A stretch of DNA of 64,000 bases from Rhodobacter sp. (lineage in GTDB: Bacteria > Pseudomonadota > Alphaproteobacteria > Rhodobacterales > Rhodobacteraceae). The translations under genes were made by a program, and so were the position numbers. The notes under the pieces were generated by a model. That model saw only the letters and a list, made by a program, of their open reading frames with translations. It did not search any database and was not told where the DNA came from. Shown here piece after piece: positions 53,458 to 64,000 of the stretch. Each line of letters begins with the position of its first letter. Position 1 is the first letter of the stretch. The stretch lies in assembly GCA_020637555.1 (NCBI GenBank), contig JACKKF010000004.1, positions 62,001-126,000 on the forward strand, given 5' to 3'.

Positions 53458-54362
53458 GTTGGCAAGCCAAAGCCCTGCGTGCCTTCTCGCGCCATGTGAT
53501 GCGGCCCTCGCTGGCGCGCGACCGCACGCCCGAAGCCGCGCGCGTTCATTTCGAACGCGGCGCCCGCCGCCTGTTCCGGGCGCCACCGTTCAGCCTGATG
53601 CAGGACGGATCGGCCGGGGGCGTGCGCGGGCTGTGGGTGTCGAACCGGCCCAGGCACGAGGGCGCGGTTCTCTATTTTCACGGCGGCGCCTACCTGTTGG
53701 GATCGTCTCGCAGCCATTCCGCCCTGCTGGCCGAGATCGCGCGCCGCACCGGTGTCAGGGCCTTTCTGCCCGATTACCGGCTGGCGCCCGAGCACCCCTT
53801 TCCCGCGGCCTTTGACGATGCTGTCGCCGCGTGGGACGGGCTGGTCGCCCAGGGGTTCGCCCCGGACCGGATCGTTCTGGGGGGCGATTCGGCGGGCGGC
53901 GGGCTGGCGCTGGCGTTGCTCAGCCGCCTGTGCCGCGCCGGCACCCCGCCGGCCGGGCTGTTCGCGTTTTCACCCTGGACCGACCTGACATTTTCCGGCG
54001 CCTCGCTGGTGACCAATGCCTCGCGCGATCAATTGCTGCCGGCCCATCGGCTGACGGCCGTGCGCACCGAGATCCTGGGCGGTGCGCGCCCGGGCGATGC
54101 CGACGATCCGCGCCTGTCTCCGCTGCACGCGGCCTTCCCCGGGGCCCCGCCGGTGATGATTCATGCCGCCGAGACCGAGATCCTGCGCGATGACGCGCTG
54201 CGGATGCGGGGGCGGCTGCCCAATGCCGAGATCCGAATCGCCGGCGATCTGCCGCATGTGTGGCCGATTCTGCACAACTGGCTGCCTGAAGCCCGCGCCA
54301 CACTGGATCAGACCGGCCGGTTCATTCAGGGCTGCCTGCTGCCAGAGTCAGACGAAAGCTGA
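53454..54362 (+). CDS. alpha/beta hydrolase (HSL/HGGG family)
   Basis: A 302-residue esterase/lipase-type hydrolase of the hormone-sensitive lipase family. The oxyanion-hole motif reads YFHGGAYLLG, and the nucleophile elbow GDSAGGG places Ser146. Acid and base candidates follow in the C-terminal third (ETEILRDD; His in LPHVWPIL). The substrate is unknown. Translationally coupled to gshB. Its last 41 bases overlap the convergent comM 3' end. Confidence 0.9.
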   Translation: MSWQAKALRAFSRHVMRPSLARDRTPEAARVHFERGARRLFRAPPFSLMQDGSAGGVRGLWVSNRPRHEGAVLYFHGGAYLLGSSRSHSALLAEIARRTGVRAFLPDYRLAPEHPFPAAFDDAVAAWDGLVAQGFAPDRIVLGGDSAGGGLALALLSRLCRAGTPPAGLFAFSPWTDLTFSGASLVTNASRDQLLPAHRLTAVRTEILGGARPGDADDPRLSPLHAAFPGAPPVMIHAAETEILRDDALRMRGRLPNAEIRIAGDLPHVWPILHNWLPEARATLDQTGRFIQGCLLPESDES

Positions 54363-55842
54363 CCGCCTCGGCGACATGCGGCAGGCGGACCTCGGCGCTG
54401 GCGTCCAGGTCGGCGATCGTGCGCGCGACCCGCAACACCCGGTGATACCCGCGCGCGGTCAATCCGAACCGGTCGGCGACCCGTGCGAGCAGCGCGCGTC
54501 CGTCGGCGTCCGGGGTGGCGACGTCTTCAAGAATTGCGCCTTCCGCGTCGGCGTTGACACGAAGGCCCGGGTGGTCGGCGAACCGCTTCGCCTGCCGGCT
54601 GCGCGCCGCCGCGACCCGTTCCGCGATCGCCACCGAGCTGTCGCCAGTGGCCGGCAGGTCCAGATCGGACCAGGCGACGGGCGGCACTTCGATCCGCAGG
54701 TCGAACCGGTCCATCAGCGGGCCCGAGATACGCCCGAGATACTCGGCGCCGCAGCCCGGGGCGCGATTGCAGGCCCGCGCGGGTTCGGTCAGATAGCCGC
54801 AGCGGCAGGGATTGGCGGCGGCGATCAGCAGGAACCGACAGGGATAGCGGGTGTGGGCGTTGGCGCGGGCAACGACGACTTCGCCGGTCTCGATGGGTTG
54901 GCGCAGGGTTTCCAGGACCGTGCGCGGGAATTCGGGAAACTCGTCCAGGAACAGCACGCCATTGTGTGCCAGGCTGATCTCGCCCGGCTTGGCGTTGCGC
55001 CCCCCGCCCACGATCGCCGCCACCGAGGCGGTGTGATGGGGTTCGCGGAACGGTCGGCTGCGGGAAATGCCCCCCTCGTCCAGCAGGCCGGCCAGGGACT
55101 GGATCATCGAGGTTTCCAGCGCCTCGGCCGGGCTGAGCGGCGGCAGGATGCCGGGCATGCGTGCCGCCAGCATCGACTTTCCCGACCCTGGCGATCCGAC
55201 CATCATCAAATGGTGGCGTCCCGCCGCGGCAATCTCCAACGCCCGCTTGGCGCGTTCCTGGCCCTTCACATCGCGCATGTCGCGCGCTGTCGGGTCGGCC
55301 ATGACCTCGCCCGGCGTGGCGCGTGGCAGGGGGGCCTTGCCGGTGAAGTGGTGGATCGCCTCGGTCAGGGTGGCCGGTGCGTGAACGCGGGCGGCACCGA
55401 CCCAGGCCGCCTCGGCCCCGCAGGCGCGGGGGCACATCAGTGCGTTCCCCTCGGCCGCCGCGGCCATGGCGGCGGGAAGCGCGCCGGCAACGGGAACCAG
55501 CGTTCCGTCAAGCGACAGCTCGCCCATCGAGACGCAGTCGGCCAGATCCTCGGCCGGAATGATCCCCAGCGCGGCCAGCAGCGACAGCGCAATGGGCAGG
55601 TCGAAGTGCGATCCCTCCTTGGGCAGGTCGGCGGGCGACAGGTTGACGGTGATGCGTTTTGGCGGCAGGCCGATGGCCAGGGTCGAAAGCGCGGCGCGGA
55701 CCCTTTCGCGCGCCTCGCTGACGGCCTTGTCGGGCAGGCCGACCAGTTGAAACGATGGCAGCCCCGGGGTCAGGACGCATTGCGCCTCGACCAGACGGGC
55801 CTCGATCCCGTCGAAGGCCACCGTTCGTGCGCGTGCCAGCAT
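54322..55842 (-). CDS. comM: YifB/ComM family AAA+ helicase
   Basis: A 506-residue Mg-chelatase-like AAA+ protein. In competent bacteria ComM is a hexameric helicase that promotes branch migration during recombination of transforming DNA. The N-terminal ChlI-like domain (LSPADLPKEGSHFDLPIALSLL) precedes Walker A GSPGSGKSMLAARMPGILPP, Walker B FLDEFPEF and a C-terminal Mg-chelatase domain with a cysteine cluster around NPCRCGY. With comEC at the other end of the window it hints at a transformation apparatus, but both genes are widely conserved. Confidence 0.95.
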   Translation of the reverse strand: MLARARTVAFDGIEARLVEAQCVLTPGLPSFQLVGLPDKAVSEARERVRAALSTLAIGLPPKRITVNLSPADLPKEGSHFDLPIALSLLAALGIIPAEDLADCVSMGELSLDGTLVPVAGALPAAMAAAAEGNALMCPRACGAEAAWVGAARVHAPATLTEAIHHFTGKAPLPRATPGEVMADPTARDMRDVKGQERAKRALEIAAAGRHHLMMVGSPGSGKSMLAARMPGILPPLSPAEALETSMIQSLAGLLDEGGISRSRPFREPHHTASVAAIVGGGRNAKPGEISLAHNGVLFLDEFPEFPRTVLETLRQPIETGEVVVARANAHTRYPCRFLLIAAANPCRCGYLTEPARACNRAPGCGAEYLGRISGPLMDRFDLRIEVPPVAWSDLDLPATGDSSVAIAERVAAARSRQAKRFADHPGLRVNADAEGAILEDVATPDADGRALLARVADRFGLTARGYHRVLRVARTIADLDASAEVRLPHVAEAVSFRLTLAAGSPE

Positions 55843-55891
55843 CCCTTCCCCCGTTTCGTCCGATCATCGGGGTTAATGGGTTAGAAAAAGG

Positions 55892-56566
55892 TTAACGTGG
55901 CCGCAGCCGTTCCAGCGCGTCGATGTCACCGCTTTCGAGGGCTGGCAAGGCTTCCAGCACCGCCGCGATGGGCCAGTCCCACCAGGCCAGACGCATCAGC
56001 CGCCCGATCGTGGCCGGGTCGAAGCGGCTCTTGACCACACGGGCGGGATTTCCGGCGACAACCGCATATGGGGGCACGTCGCGCGTGACGACCGCGCAGG
56101 CCGCGACGATGGCGCCGGCGCCGATGGTGACGCCCGGCAGGACCCGGGCGTCGAACCCCAGCCAGACATCCGGGCCGATGACGGTATCGCCGTGGGTCGC
56201 GGCCTCGGCAATATAGGGTGCGGTGGTTGCCATGTCGTAAATCCGGAACGGATAGGCGGTCAGCCCACCCAGGGGATGATTGGCGGAACTGGTGATGAAA
56301 CGCACACCATGCGCGATCTGCGCAAAGGGACCGATGGTCAGCCGCTCGGGTGCCCCGGGGTAGAGATAGGGCGCCAGATGGGCGGCCCAGTCAGAGACCG
56401 TGCCGAAATCCGACGCATAGGCATAGTCGCCGACCTGGATGTTCGGATGCGCGATGGCCGCGCGCAGGAATACGGTGCCCGGCAGCGGGGTGCCGTCGGC
56501 CAAGGCCACGGGATGAAGGGTCAAGGGGGATGGCAGGGCGCTCGGGCCCGGCGTGATGTCCGGCAT
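55892..56566 (-). CDS. CatB-related O-acetyltransferase (hexapeptide repeat)
   Basis: A 224-residue left-handed beta-helix acetyltransferase. Hexapeptide-style repeats run through GDTVIGPDVWLGFDARVLPGVTIGAGAIVAACAVVTRDVPPYAVVAGNP-type sequence at about residues 130-180, with the catalytic His in the ITSSANHPLGG loop. Such enzymes include xenobiotic (chloramphenicol/streptogramin) acetyltransferases and polysaccharide O-acetyltransferases; the substrate cannot be told. AAAGGACGG precedes the ATG at 56566. Confidence 0.85.
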   Translation of the reverse strand: MPDITPGPSALPSPLTLHPVALADGTPLPGTVFLRAAIAHPNIQVGDYAYASDFGTVSDWAAHLAPYLYPGAPERLTIGPFAQIAHGVRFITSSANHPLGGLTAYPFRIYDMATTAPYIAEAATHGDTVIGPDVWLGFDARVLPGVTIGAGAIVAACAVVTRDVPPYAVVAGNPARVVKSRFDPATIGRLMRLAWWDWPIAAVLEALPALESGDIDALERLRPR

Positions 56567-56670
56567 GGTCCGTCCTTTCACATGAAACCGAAGGGTGGGT
56601 TCAGTGGGCGGTCTGGTCCATGGCGCGGCTCCTTTATTGCAGGCCGCCAGACTAGCGGCGAGCCGGGCAA

Positions 56671-56705
56671 AAGAAAAGGCGCGCCAGACAGGTGTCCGGC
56701 GCGCC
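56671..56705 (-). terminator. intrinsic terminator of tuf
   Basis: On the minus strand GGCGCGCC, a short GACA/TGTC inner stem, GGCGCGCC, then TTTTCTT. It lies 40 bases past the tuf stop. Confidence 0.85.
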
Positions 56706-56744
56706 CGGTGCGGAGCGGGCCCCAGGCCCGCCCCACCGCGTTGC

Positions 56745-57919
<1,175 letters not shown>

Positions 57920-58026
57920 GATGGCTTCTCCTCAAGTCTTGGTCGGCGCGGCGGGCAAACCCGCCTTCCCGGTTGTCGATCGCGGCGGGAAGAACCCCGC
58001 ACTTCGGCGAGCCGCGTCGCGCGCGA

Positions 58027-58053
58027 CTTATAGGCGGAATCGGGAAAAATCAA
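58027..58053 (-). promoter_or_regulatory. candidate tuf promoter
   Basis: On the minus strand TTGATT (58048-58053), a short 15-base spacer and TATAAG (58027-58032), the same -10 as the rpsD promoter. It is about 105 bases upstream of the tuf ATG, which is preceded by GAGGAGAAG. Confidence 0.45.
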
Positions 58054-58118
58054 GCGCATTGGCGCGTGGCAGGGCCAGTTTCGGCGCTTTTCGCGCGCGG
58101 CGCGCGGGCGCGCCCGTG

Positions 58119-58793
58119 TCAGCGCCGCCCGCAGGTCGGCGCGCCATCGCCCCCGGCCTGTCCGGCCCCGCCAGGCACCGTGGCCGACGGGGTCGGCGCG
58201 CCCTCGGCGGCCTCGGTCCCGTCGGGGGTGGCGGCGTCGTCCGGGTGCTGGAACCATTCGGGGTGCTCGGCCAGCCAGTCCTCGATCCTGAGGGCGGCGT
58301 TGCGCGACAGTTGCTGCATCTGTTCGTCCGCGCTCTGGGTCAGGCCCGACCCGATGATGCCCGCGGCCCCCGCGCTTTCCAGCACGGTCATCTGTTCGTG
58401 TTCCTCGTTCAGCGCGCGCCCCAGGCGATCATCCCAGATATCGACCGAGGTGATCAGCGCCGACCGGGGCGAGGCGACCAGCGGCACGCCCGGCACCGCC
58501 AGCACATAGGCGTCGATGTGCATCGCGATGTGATAGAGCCGGTCGCCCTCGTAGCGGCCAAAGCGACGGTCGATCTCGTCGCGCAGATGCTCGGCAAAGA
58601 CATCGAGATCGGCCTCGCGCGAAAGCGGGCCCTTCACCGCGTCATTGGTCGTGACGATGTTGTAGCACAGCCGGAAATCGCCCAGTTCGGGCCGCATCTC
58701 GCCCAGTTCCGCCCCGTTGCGCGAACAGGCCGAGGCCAGCAGGGCAAGCGCCACGAAAGCGGCCGGTTTGAGAAGCGAGGAGGCGTGCGGCAT
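58119..58793 (-). CDS. putative lipoprotein of unknown function
   Basis: A 224-residue predicted lipoprotein with signal peptide and lipobox FVALALLASAC followed by a soluble domain (about 30-185) and a low-complexity Pro/Gly/Ala/Thr tail ending CGRR. I do not recognise the soluble domain. It contains RLYHIAMHIDAYVLAVPG and EEHEQMTVLESAGAAGIIGSG. The ATG at 58793 gives the best signal peptide; an upstream TTG at 58820 lacks a ribosome binding site. It lies 76 bases after parC on the same strand. Confidence 0.75.
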   Translation of the reverse strand: MPHASSLLKPAAFVALALLASACSRNGAELGEMRPELGDFRLCYNIVTTNDAVKGPLSREADLDVFAEHLRDEIDRRFGRYEGDRLYHIAMHIDAYVLAVPGVPLVASPRSALITSVDIWDDRLGRALNEEHEQMTVLESAGAAGIIGSGLTQSADEQMQQLSRNAALRIEDWLAEHPEWFQHPDDAATPDGTEAAEGAPTPSATVPGGAGQAGGDGAPTCGRR

Positions 58794-58869
58794 GGCTGGT
58801 ATCCCGTCGTCTTTCGCCAAGGCTTAGCGGGATTCCCCCGGCATGGCAACGCCGGGAGACACAGGGCCG

Positions 58870-61185
<2,316 letters not shown>

Positions 61186-61316
61186 AGCCGCTCTGCCGCA
61201 CAAGGGGAATCGTGTTTTTCACCGCGCCGCGACAAGCCCCCCGTGTGTGTCCCGAATTCCCGACGGGCGGGCGCCGACGCTTCCCTCTGCCGCGCCCTTC
61301 GCCTATGGTCGCGGCC

Positions 61317-62855
61317 ATGACCAAGGCCGCGCTTTCCCTGACCTTTTCCGACGACCAGGCGGCGGCCTGGGACCGGTTGGCCGATCTTCTGGCCAAGGCC
61401 GGGATCGACATCCTGGACGAAAGCACCGCCCCCCCCGATCCCGAGGGGGACAGCGCCGTGCTGGCCGTTCTGGGCAAGGCCGGGTCAGGCAAGACGATGC
61501 TGTTGTCCGAACTGACCAAGGCGCTGGTCACGGCGGGCGTGGAAACCGTCAGCGGCGATTACGAGGGAAAGCGCCGCAAGGAGCGTCGCACGCTGGCGAT
61601 CCTGGCCCCCACGAACAAGGCGGCGTCGGTGCTCAGGAACCGGGGGGTTCCGGCGACGACGATTCACCGCATCCTTTATACGCCGGTCTATGACCCCGAA
61701 TATGAAAAGATCGCCGAATGGCTCGAAGGGGCGGGCCCCCGGCCCGACATGCCCGATCTCGGCGATACCGCGCTGGACCGCGCCAAGGCCTTCTATGACA
61801 CCGTGAAATCCATCCCCGGCGCGCTGGCGGCGGCGGGATTGCGCGGGTCCGATTTCATCAAGGGCTGGAAACGGCGCGAGGACCCGCTCGACATCGGATT
61901 CATCGACGAAAGCTCGATGCTCGATTCCCGCCAGATGGAAGACCTGACCGAGATCTTCCAGACGCTGGTGCTGTTTGGCGATCCCGCGCAGCTGGCGCCG
62001 GTTGGCCAGTCGGGCGAGATGGTCTTCGATACCTTGCCCGCGCCGCAAAAGCTGGAACTGCACCGCGTTCATCGGCAGACCCAGGACAACCCGATTCTCG
62101 ACCTCGCCCATGCGCTGGCTGACCCGGAATTGCAGTTCGAGGGGTTCGAACGCATGATCGAACAGGCCGCGCAGCGCGATGAGCGCGTGGTCTGGGCGCA
62201 GCGCGTGGAAAGCGACCTGATGGCGCGTTCGCCGGTGCTGGTCTGGCGCAATGTCACGCGCATCCGCCTGATCCATGCCTTTCGCGCCGCGCATGGTGCC
62301 CCGGATTCGGAACTGCTGCCCGGCGAACCGCTGATCTGCGACGGTCTGGAGCTTCCGCTGAAACACCGCAAGCGGCGGATCGATCTGGAAGCCCGCGGAC
62401 TGATCAAGGGGGCGCAATGCGTCTATCTGGGGCCGGGCAAACGACCGGGGTTCTCGCGCCTGCATGTCTTTGGCGCCGAAGAGCCGCAGGTTTCCGCCGC
62501 GTCGATCATCAAGATCGAGAAAGAGGGCGAGGAAGAACCTTTCATCCCCTACGCCGCGACGATGGGGGCGGCGTTCCTGCATGGCGCGGCGGTGACGATC
62601 CACAAGGCCCAGGGCAGCCAGTGGCCTGACGTGCAGGTCTTTGCCCCCGACCTCTATGCCGCCGCGCGCGCCGGTCGGACCGAGGCCGGCGTTCCCCTGT
62701 GGAAACGTCTCGCCTATGTGGCGATCACCCGAGCCGAACACCGGCTTCTGTGGGTGGTGCGCAACCGCCTGGGGCGACCCTCGGGGCCGCTCAGGATCGA
62801 CGATCTGGGCGGCACGCCCGCGCCCTTTGCGCTGGAGGTGCAGGACGACGGCTGA
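61317..62855 (+). CDS. RecD-like AAA/UvrD-family helicase-nuclease ATPase
   Basis: A 512-residue superfamily 1 ATPase with Walker A VLGKAGSGKTMLLSEL, APTNKAAS (motif Ia), IDESSMLD (Walker B), GDPAQLAPVGQ (motif III), and the C-terminal UvrD_C_2 signature TIHKAQGSQWPDV and YVAITRAEHRLLW. It resembles RecD2 without the N-terminal extension. This class is widespread in Rhodobacteraceae and probably acts in DNA repair. It is divergent from parC. The ATG at 61305 is an alternative start. Confidence 0.88.
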   Translation: MTKAALSLTFSDDQAAAWDRLADLLAKAGIDILDESTAPPDPEGDSAVLAVLGKAGSGKTMLLSELTKALVTAGVETVSGDYEGKRRKERRTLAILAPTNKAASVLRNRGVPATTIHRILYTPVYDPEYEKIAEWLEGAGPRPDMPDLGDTALDRAKAFYDTVKSIPGALAAAGLRGSDFIKGWKRREDPLDIGFIDESSMLDSRQMEDLTEIFQTLVLFGDPAQLAPVGQSGEMVFDTLPAPQKLELHRVHRQTQDNPILDLAHALADPELQFEGFERMIEQAAQRDERVVWAQRVESDLMARSPVLVWRNVTRIRLIHAFRAAHGAPDSELLPGEPLICDGLELPLKHRKRRIDLEARGLIKGAQCVYLGPGKRPGFSRLHVFGAEEPQVSAASIIKIEKEGEEEPFIPYAATMGAAFLHGAAVTIHKAQGSQWPDVQVFAPDLYAAARAGRTEAGVPLWKRLAYVAITRAEHRLLWVVRNRLGRPSGPLRIDDLGGTPAPFALEVQDDG

Positions 62856-62876
62856 AGCCCGCCGGGTCCGGTGGTT

Positions 62877-63233
62877 CTAGGCGTCCGTCAGGGCGCGGAA
62901 GCTGCGGGCGTTGGGGCAGAAGGCCACATCCGGCGTATCGCCGGCAACGCGGTTCACCATCGTCCGTTCGCAGGCCGCAAGGTCCTGGCAATGGTGGCAG
63001 GTTTCCAGCATGTCGTTCCAGATCTCGCGCCGCTGGGTCAGCCTGTCCTCGGACAGGCCATAGACCCGGCCCATCGCCGCGACCCGGCCAGGCACGTCGT
63101 CGGGCAGCGCGGTCAGCGCCATGGCCTGCGCGCGGGTCACGCCCAGATCGGCAAGGTCCCGGTCGCTCATCGCGCGAATCTCGTGCAGGTCGCGGCTGCG
63201 CCGGAACAGTTTCATGAAGCGTTCCATCATCAT
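62877..63233 (-). CDS. DUF6455 family protein
   Basis: A 118-residue protein with the domain found mainly in Rhodobacterales. The N-terminal half (LHEIRAMSDRDLADLGVTRAQ) resembles the DUF1127 segment, and the C-terminal half has a conserved cysteine pattern CHHCQDLAACERTM and FCPNA that may bind a metal or a cluster. AGGAGG lies 6 bases before the first ATG of an MMMERF start. The function is unknown. Confidence 0.82.
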   Translation of the reverse strand: MMMERFMKLFRRSRDLHEIRAMSDRDLADLGVTRAQAMALTALPDDVPGRVAAMGRVYGLSEDRLTQRREIWNDMLETCHHCQDLAACERTMVNRVAGDTPDVAFCPNARSFRALTDA

Positions 63234-63326
63234 TCTGGACCTCCTCGGATCGATCAAGCGGGGACAGTCTTCACGATTCGGGGGCAGGAACCTTGATCTG
63301 GCGCAATCCGGGGGCTAGGCCGGGGC

Positions 63327-63866
63327 ATGATCCGCGCCTTTCTTGCCCTGCCGGTGCCTGAACCCATCCTGCACAGGCTGACCGCCGTGCAGCATCGCCT
63401 GCCGTTGCCTCGGCCGCTGGACCCGGCCAGTTTCCACATCACGCTGGTGTTTCTGGACCGTCAGCCCGAAACCGTCCTGGAAGAGTTTCACCACGCAATC
63501 GGTGCGCTGGCGCTCTCTCCGCCGCTTTTGCGGCTCGACGGGTTGGGAACCTTTGGCGGTGACACGCCCGACGCGCTGCATGTGCGCATCGCCGGCGACG
63601 CGCGGCTGGCGGCGATCCAGATGAAAACCGCCCGCGCCGCGCGCGCCGCAGGGATCGCGGTCAAGACCCGCAAGTTCGTGCCCCATGTCACCCTGGGCCG
63701 GTTCCGTGCCGGTACGGTTCAGCCGGACACGCTGGCGCGCGCGATGCAGGCTGTCGAGCCGGTGGTGTCGGACCTCTGGCTGGCCGAGGAGATGGTTCTC
63801 TACCGGTCGACCCTGCGCCCCGAGGGGTCCGCCTATGATCGGCTGGCGACCTACCGGCTTGGCTGA
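63327..63866 (+). CDS. thpR: RNA 2',3'-cyclic phosphodiesterase
   Basis: A 179-residue 2H phosphoesterase (formerly 2'-5' RNA ligase, LigT). It has both HxT motifs, HITL (His37) and HVTLGR in the second half, arranged on the two lobes of the fold. It hydrolyses 2',3'-cyclic phosphates on RNA ends in vitro; its physiological role is uncertain. Confidence 0.93.
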   Translation: MIRAFLALPVPEPILHRLTAVQHRLPLPRPLDPASFHITLVFLDRQPETVLEEFHHAIGALALSPPLLRLDGLGTFGGDTPDALHVRIAGDARLAAIQMKTARAARAAGIAVKTRKFVPHVTLGRFRAGTVQPDTLARAMQAVEPVVSDLWLAEEMVLYRSTLRPEGSAYDRLATYRLG

Positions 63867-63921
63867 TCTTGCACGCGCCTCCGGCGCTGCCTAACCTGCG
63901 CCGAAACCAGGAGGCTTCCCC

Positions 63922-64000
63922 ATGCATTGCGTCTTTGTCCAGTTCCGCTGCACCCCAGGCAAGACATATGAGGTCGCGACCGCGATCTACGACCGCGAAA
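63922..64000 (+). CDS. Lrp/AsnC ligand-binding-domain protein (5' end only)
   Basis: Begins MHCVFVQFRCTPGKTYEVAT and runs off the right edge after 26 residues. This matches single-domain Lrp/AsnC ligand-binding (RAM) proteins of Rhodobacteraceae that lack the helix-turn-helix. AGGAGG lies 7 bases before the ATG. The rest is outside the window. Confidence 0.7.
   Translation, partial: MHCVFVQFRCTPGKTYEVATAIYDRE

Overview
The window reads as a chromosomal segment from a high-GC alphaproteobacterium, most likely of the Rhodobacteraceae/Paracoccaceae group. This rests on protein style, third-position GC bias that produces long antisense shadow frames, the gene neighbourhoods (mreBCD-mrdA-rodA next to leuA; ccmI-ruvX-DUF1289; soxBDAG), small families typical of the group (Hint, DUF6455, extensin-like, PGPGW-type membrane protein), and an intergenic repeat ending in a GCGTATTTTCG-type motif. 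Nothing looks like a phage, plasmid, CRISPR array or transposon, and I found no tRNA or rRNA gene. Most of the window is ordinary core genome.

Layout. 1-4.7 kb: gltX (cut by the left edge), comEC, a Hint-domain protein behind a strong dyad, and a small membrane protein. 4.8-8.7 kb: rpsD with its own promoter and an attenuator-like leader, then hisC, prephenate dehydrogenase and an extensin-like secreted protein. 8.7-17.6 kb (minus): a tightly overlapping cell-shape operon, mreB-mreC-mreD-mrdA-rodA, continuing into a ghrA-like reductase, an M20 amidohydrolase and a thioesterase. 17.9-20.2 kb (minus): hisA-leuA. 20.4-24.8 kb (plus): a small membrane protein coupled to a sodium:solute symporter, a DAPG-hydrolase (PhlG)-like protein, a BKACE/DUF849 enzyme, then dapA. 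25-32.9 kb (minus): sarcosine oxidase soxB-(membrane gene)-soxD-soxA-soxG, a VOC protein, an SDR, a terminator and a LysR regulator.

33-41.2 kb (plus): ccmI, ruvX, a DUF1289 protein, a thiolase, a hybrid histidine kinase with two receiver domains, yggT and recQ. 41.2-49.9 kb: hemolysin III-like protein, acyl-CoA thioesterase, an unknown protein, trpS, a rhomboid-like protein lacking catalytic residues, a GlsB/YeaQ protein, then murJ and glnD on the minus strand. 49.9-56.6 kb: LppC-like lipoprotein, rsmI, yraN, gshB, an HSL-type hydrolase, comM and a hexapeptide acetyltransferase. 56.7-64 kb: tuf, a lipoprotein, parC, a RecD-like helicase, a DUF6455 protein, thpR and the start of an Lrp/AsnC ligand-binding-domain protein.

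Two points affect use of the annotation. Three genes (mreB, tuf, soxB) carry small indels in highly conserved coding sequence; because mreB and tuf are normally indispensable, sequencing or assembly error is the likeliest cause. The most interesting candidates are the symporter/PhlG-like/BKACE gene set (possible catabolic module), the hairpin-flanked membrane gene inside the sarcosine oxidase operon, the rpsD leader and the intergenic repeat family.
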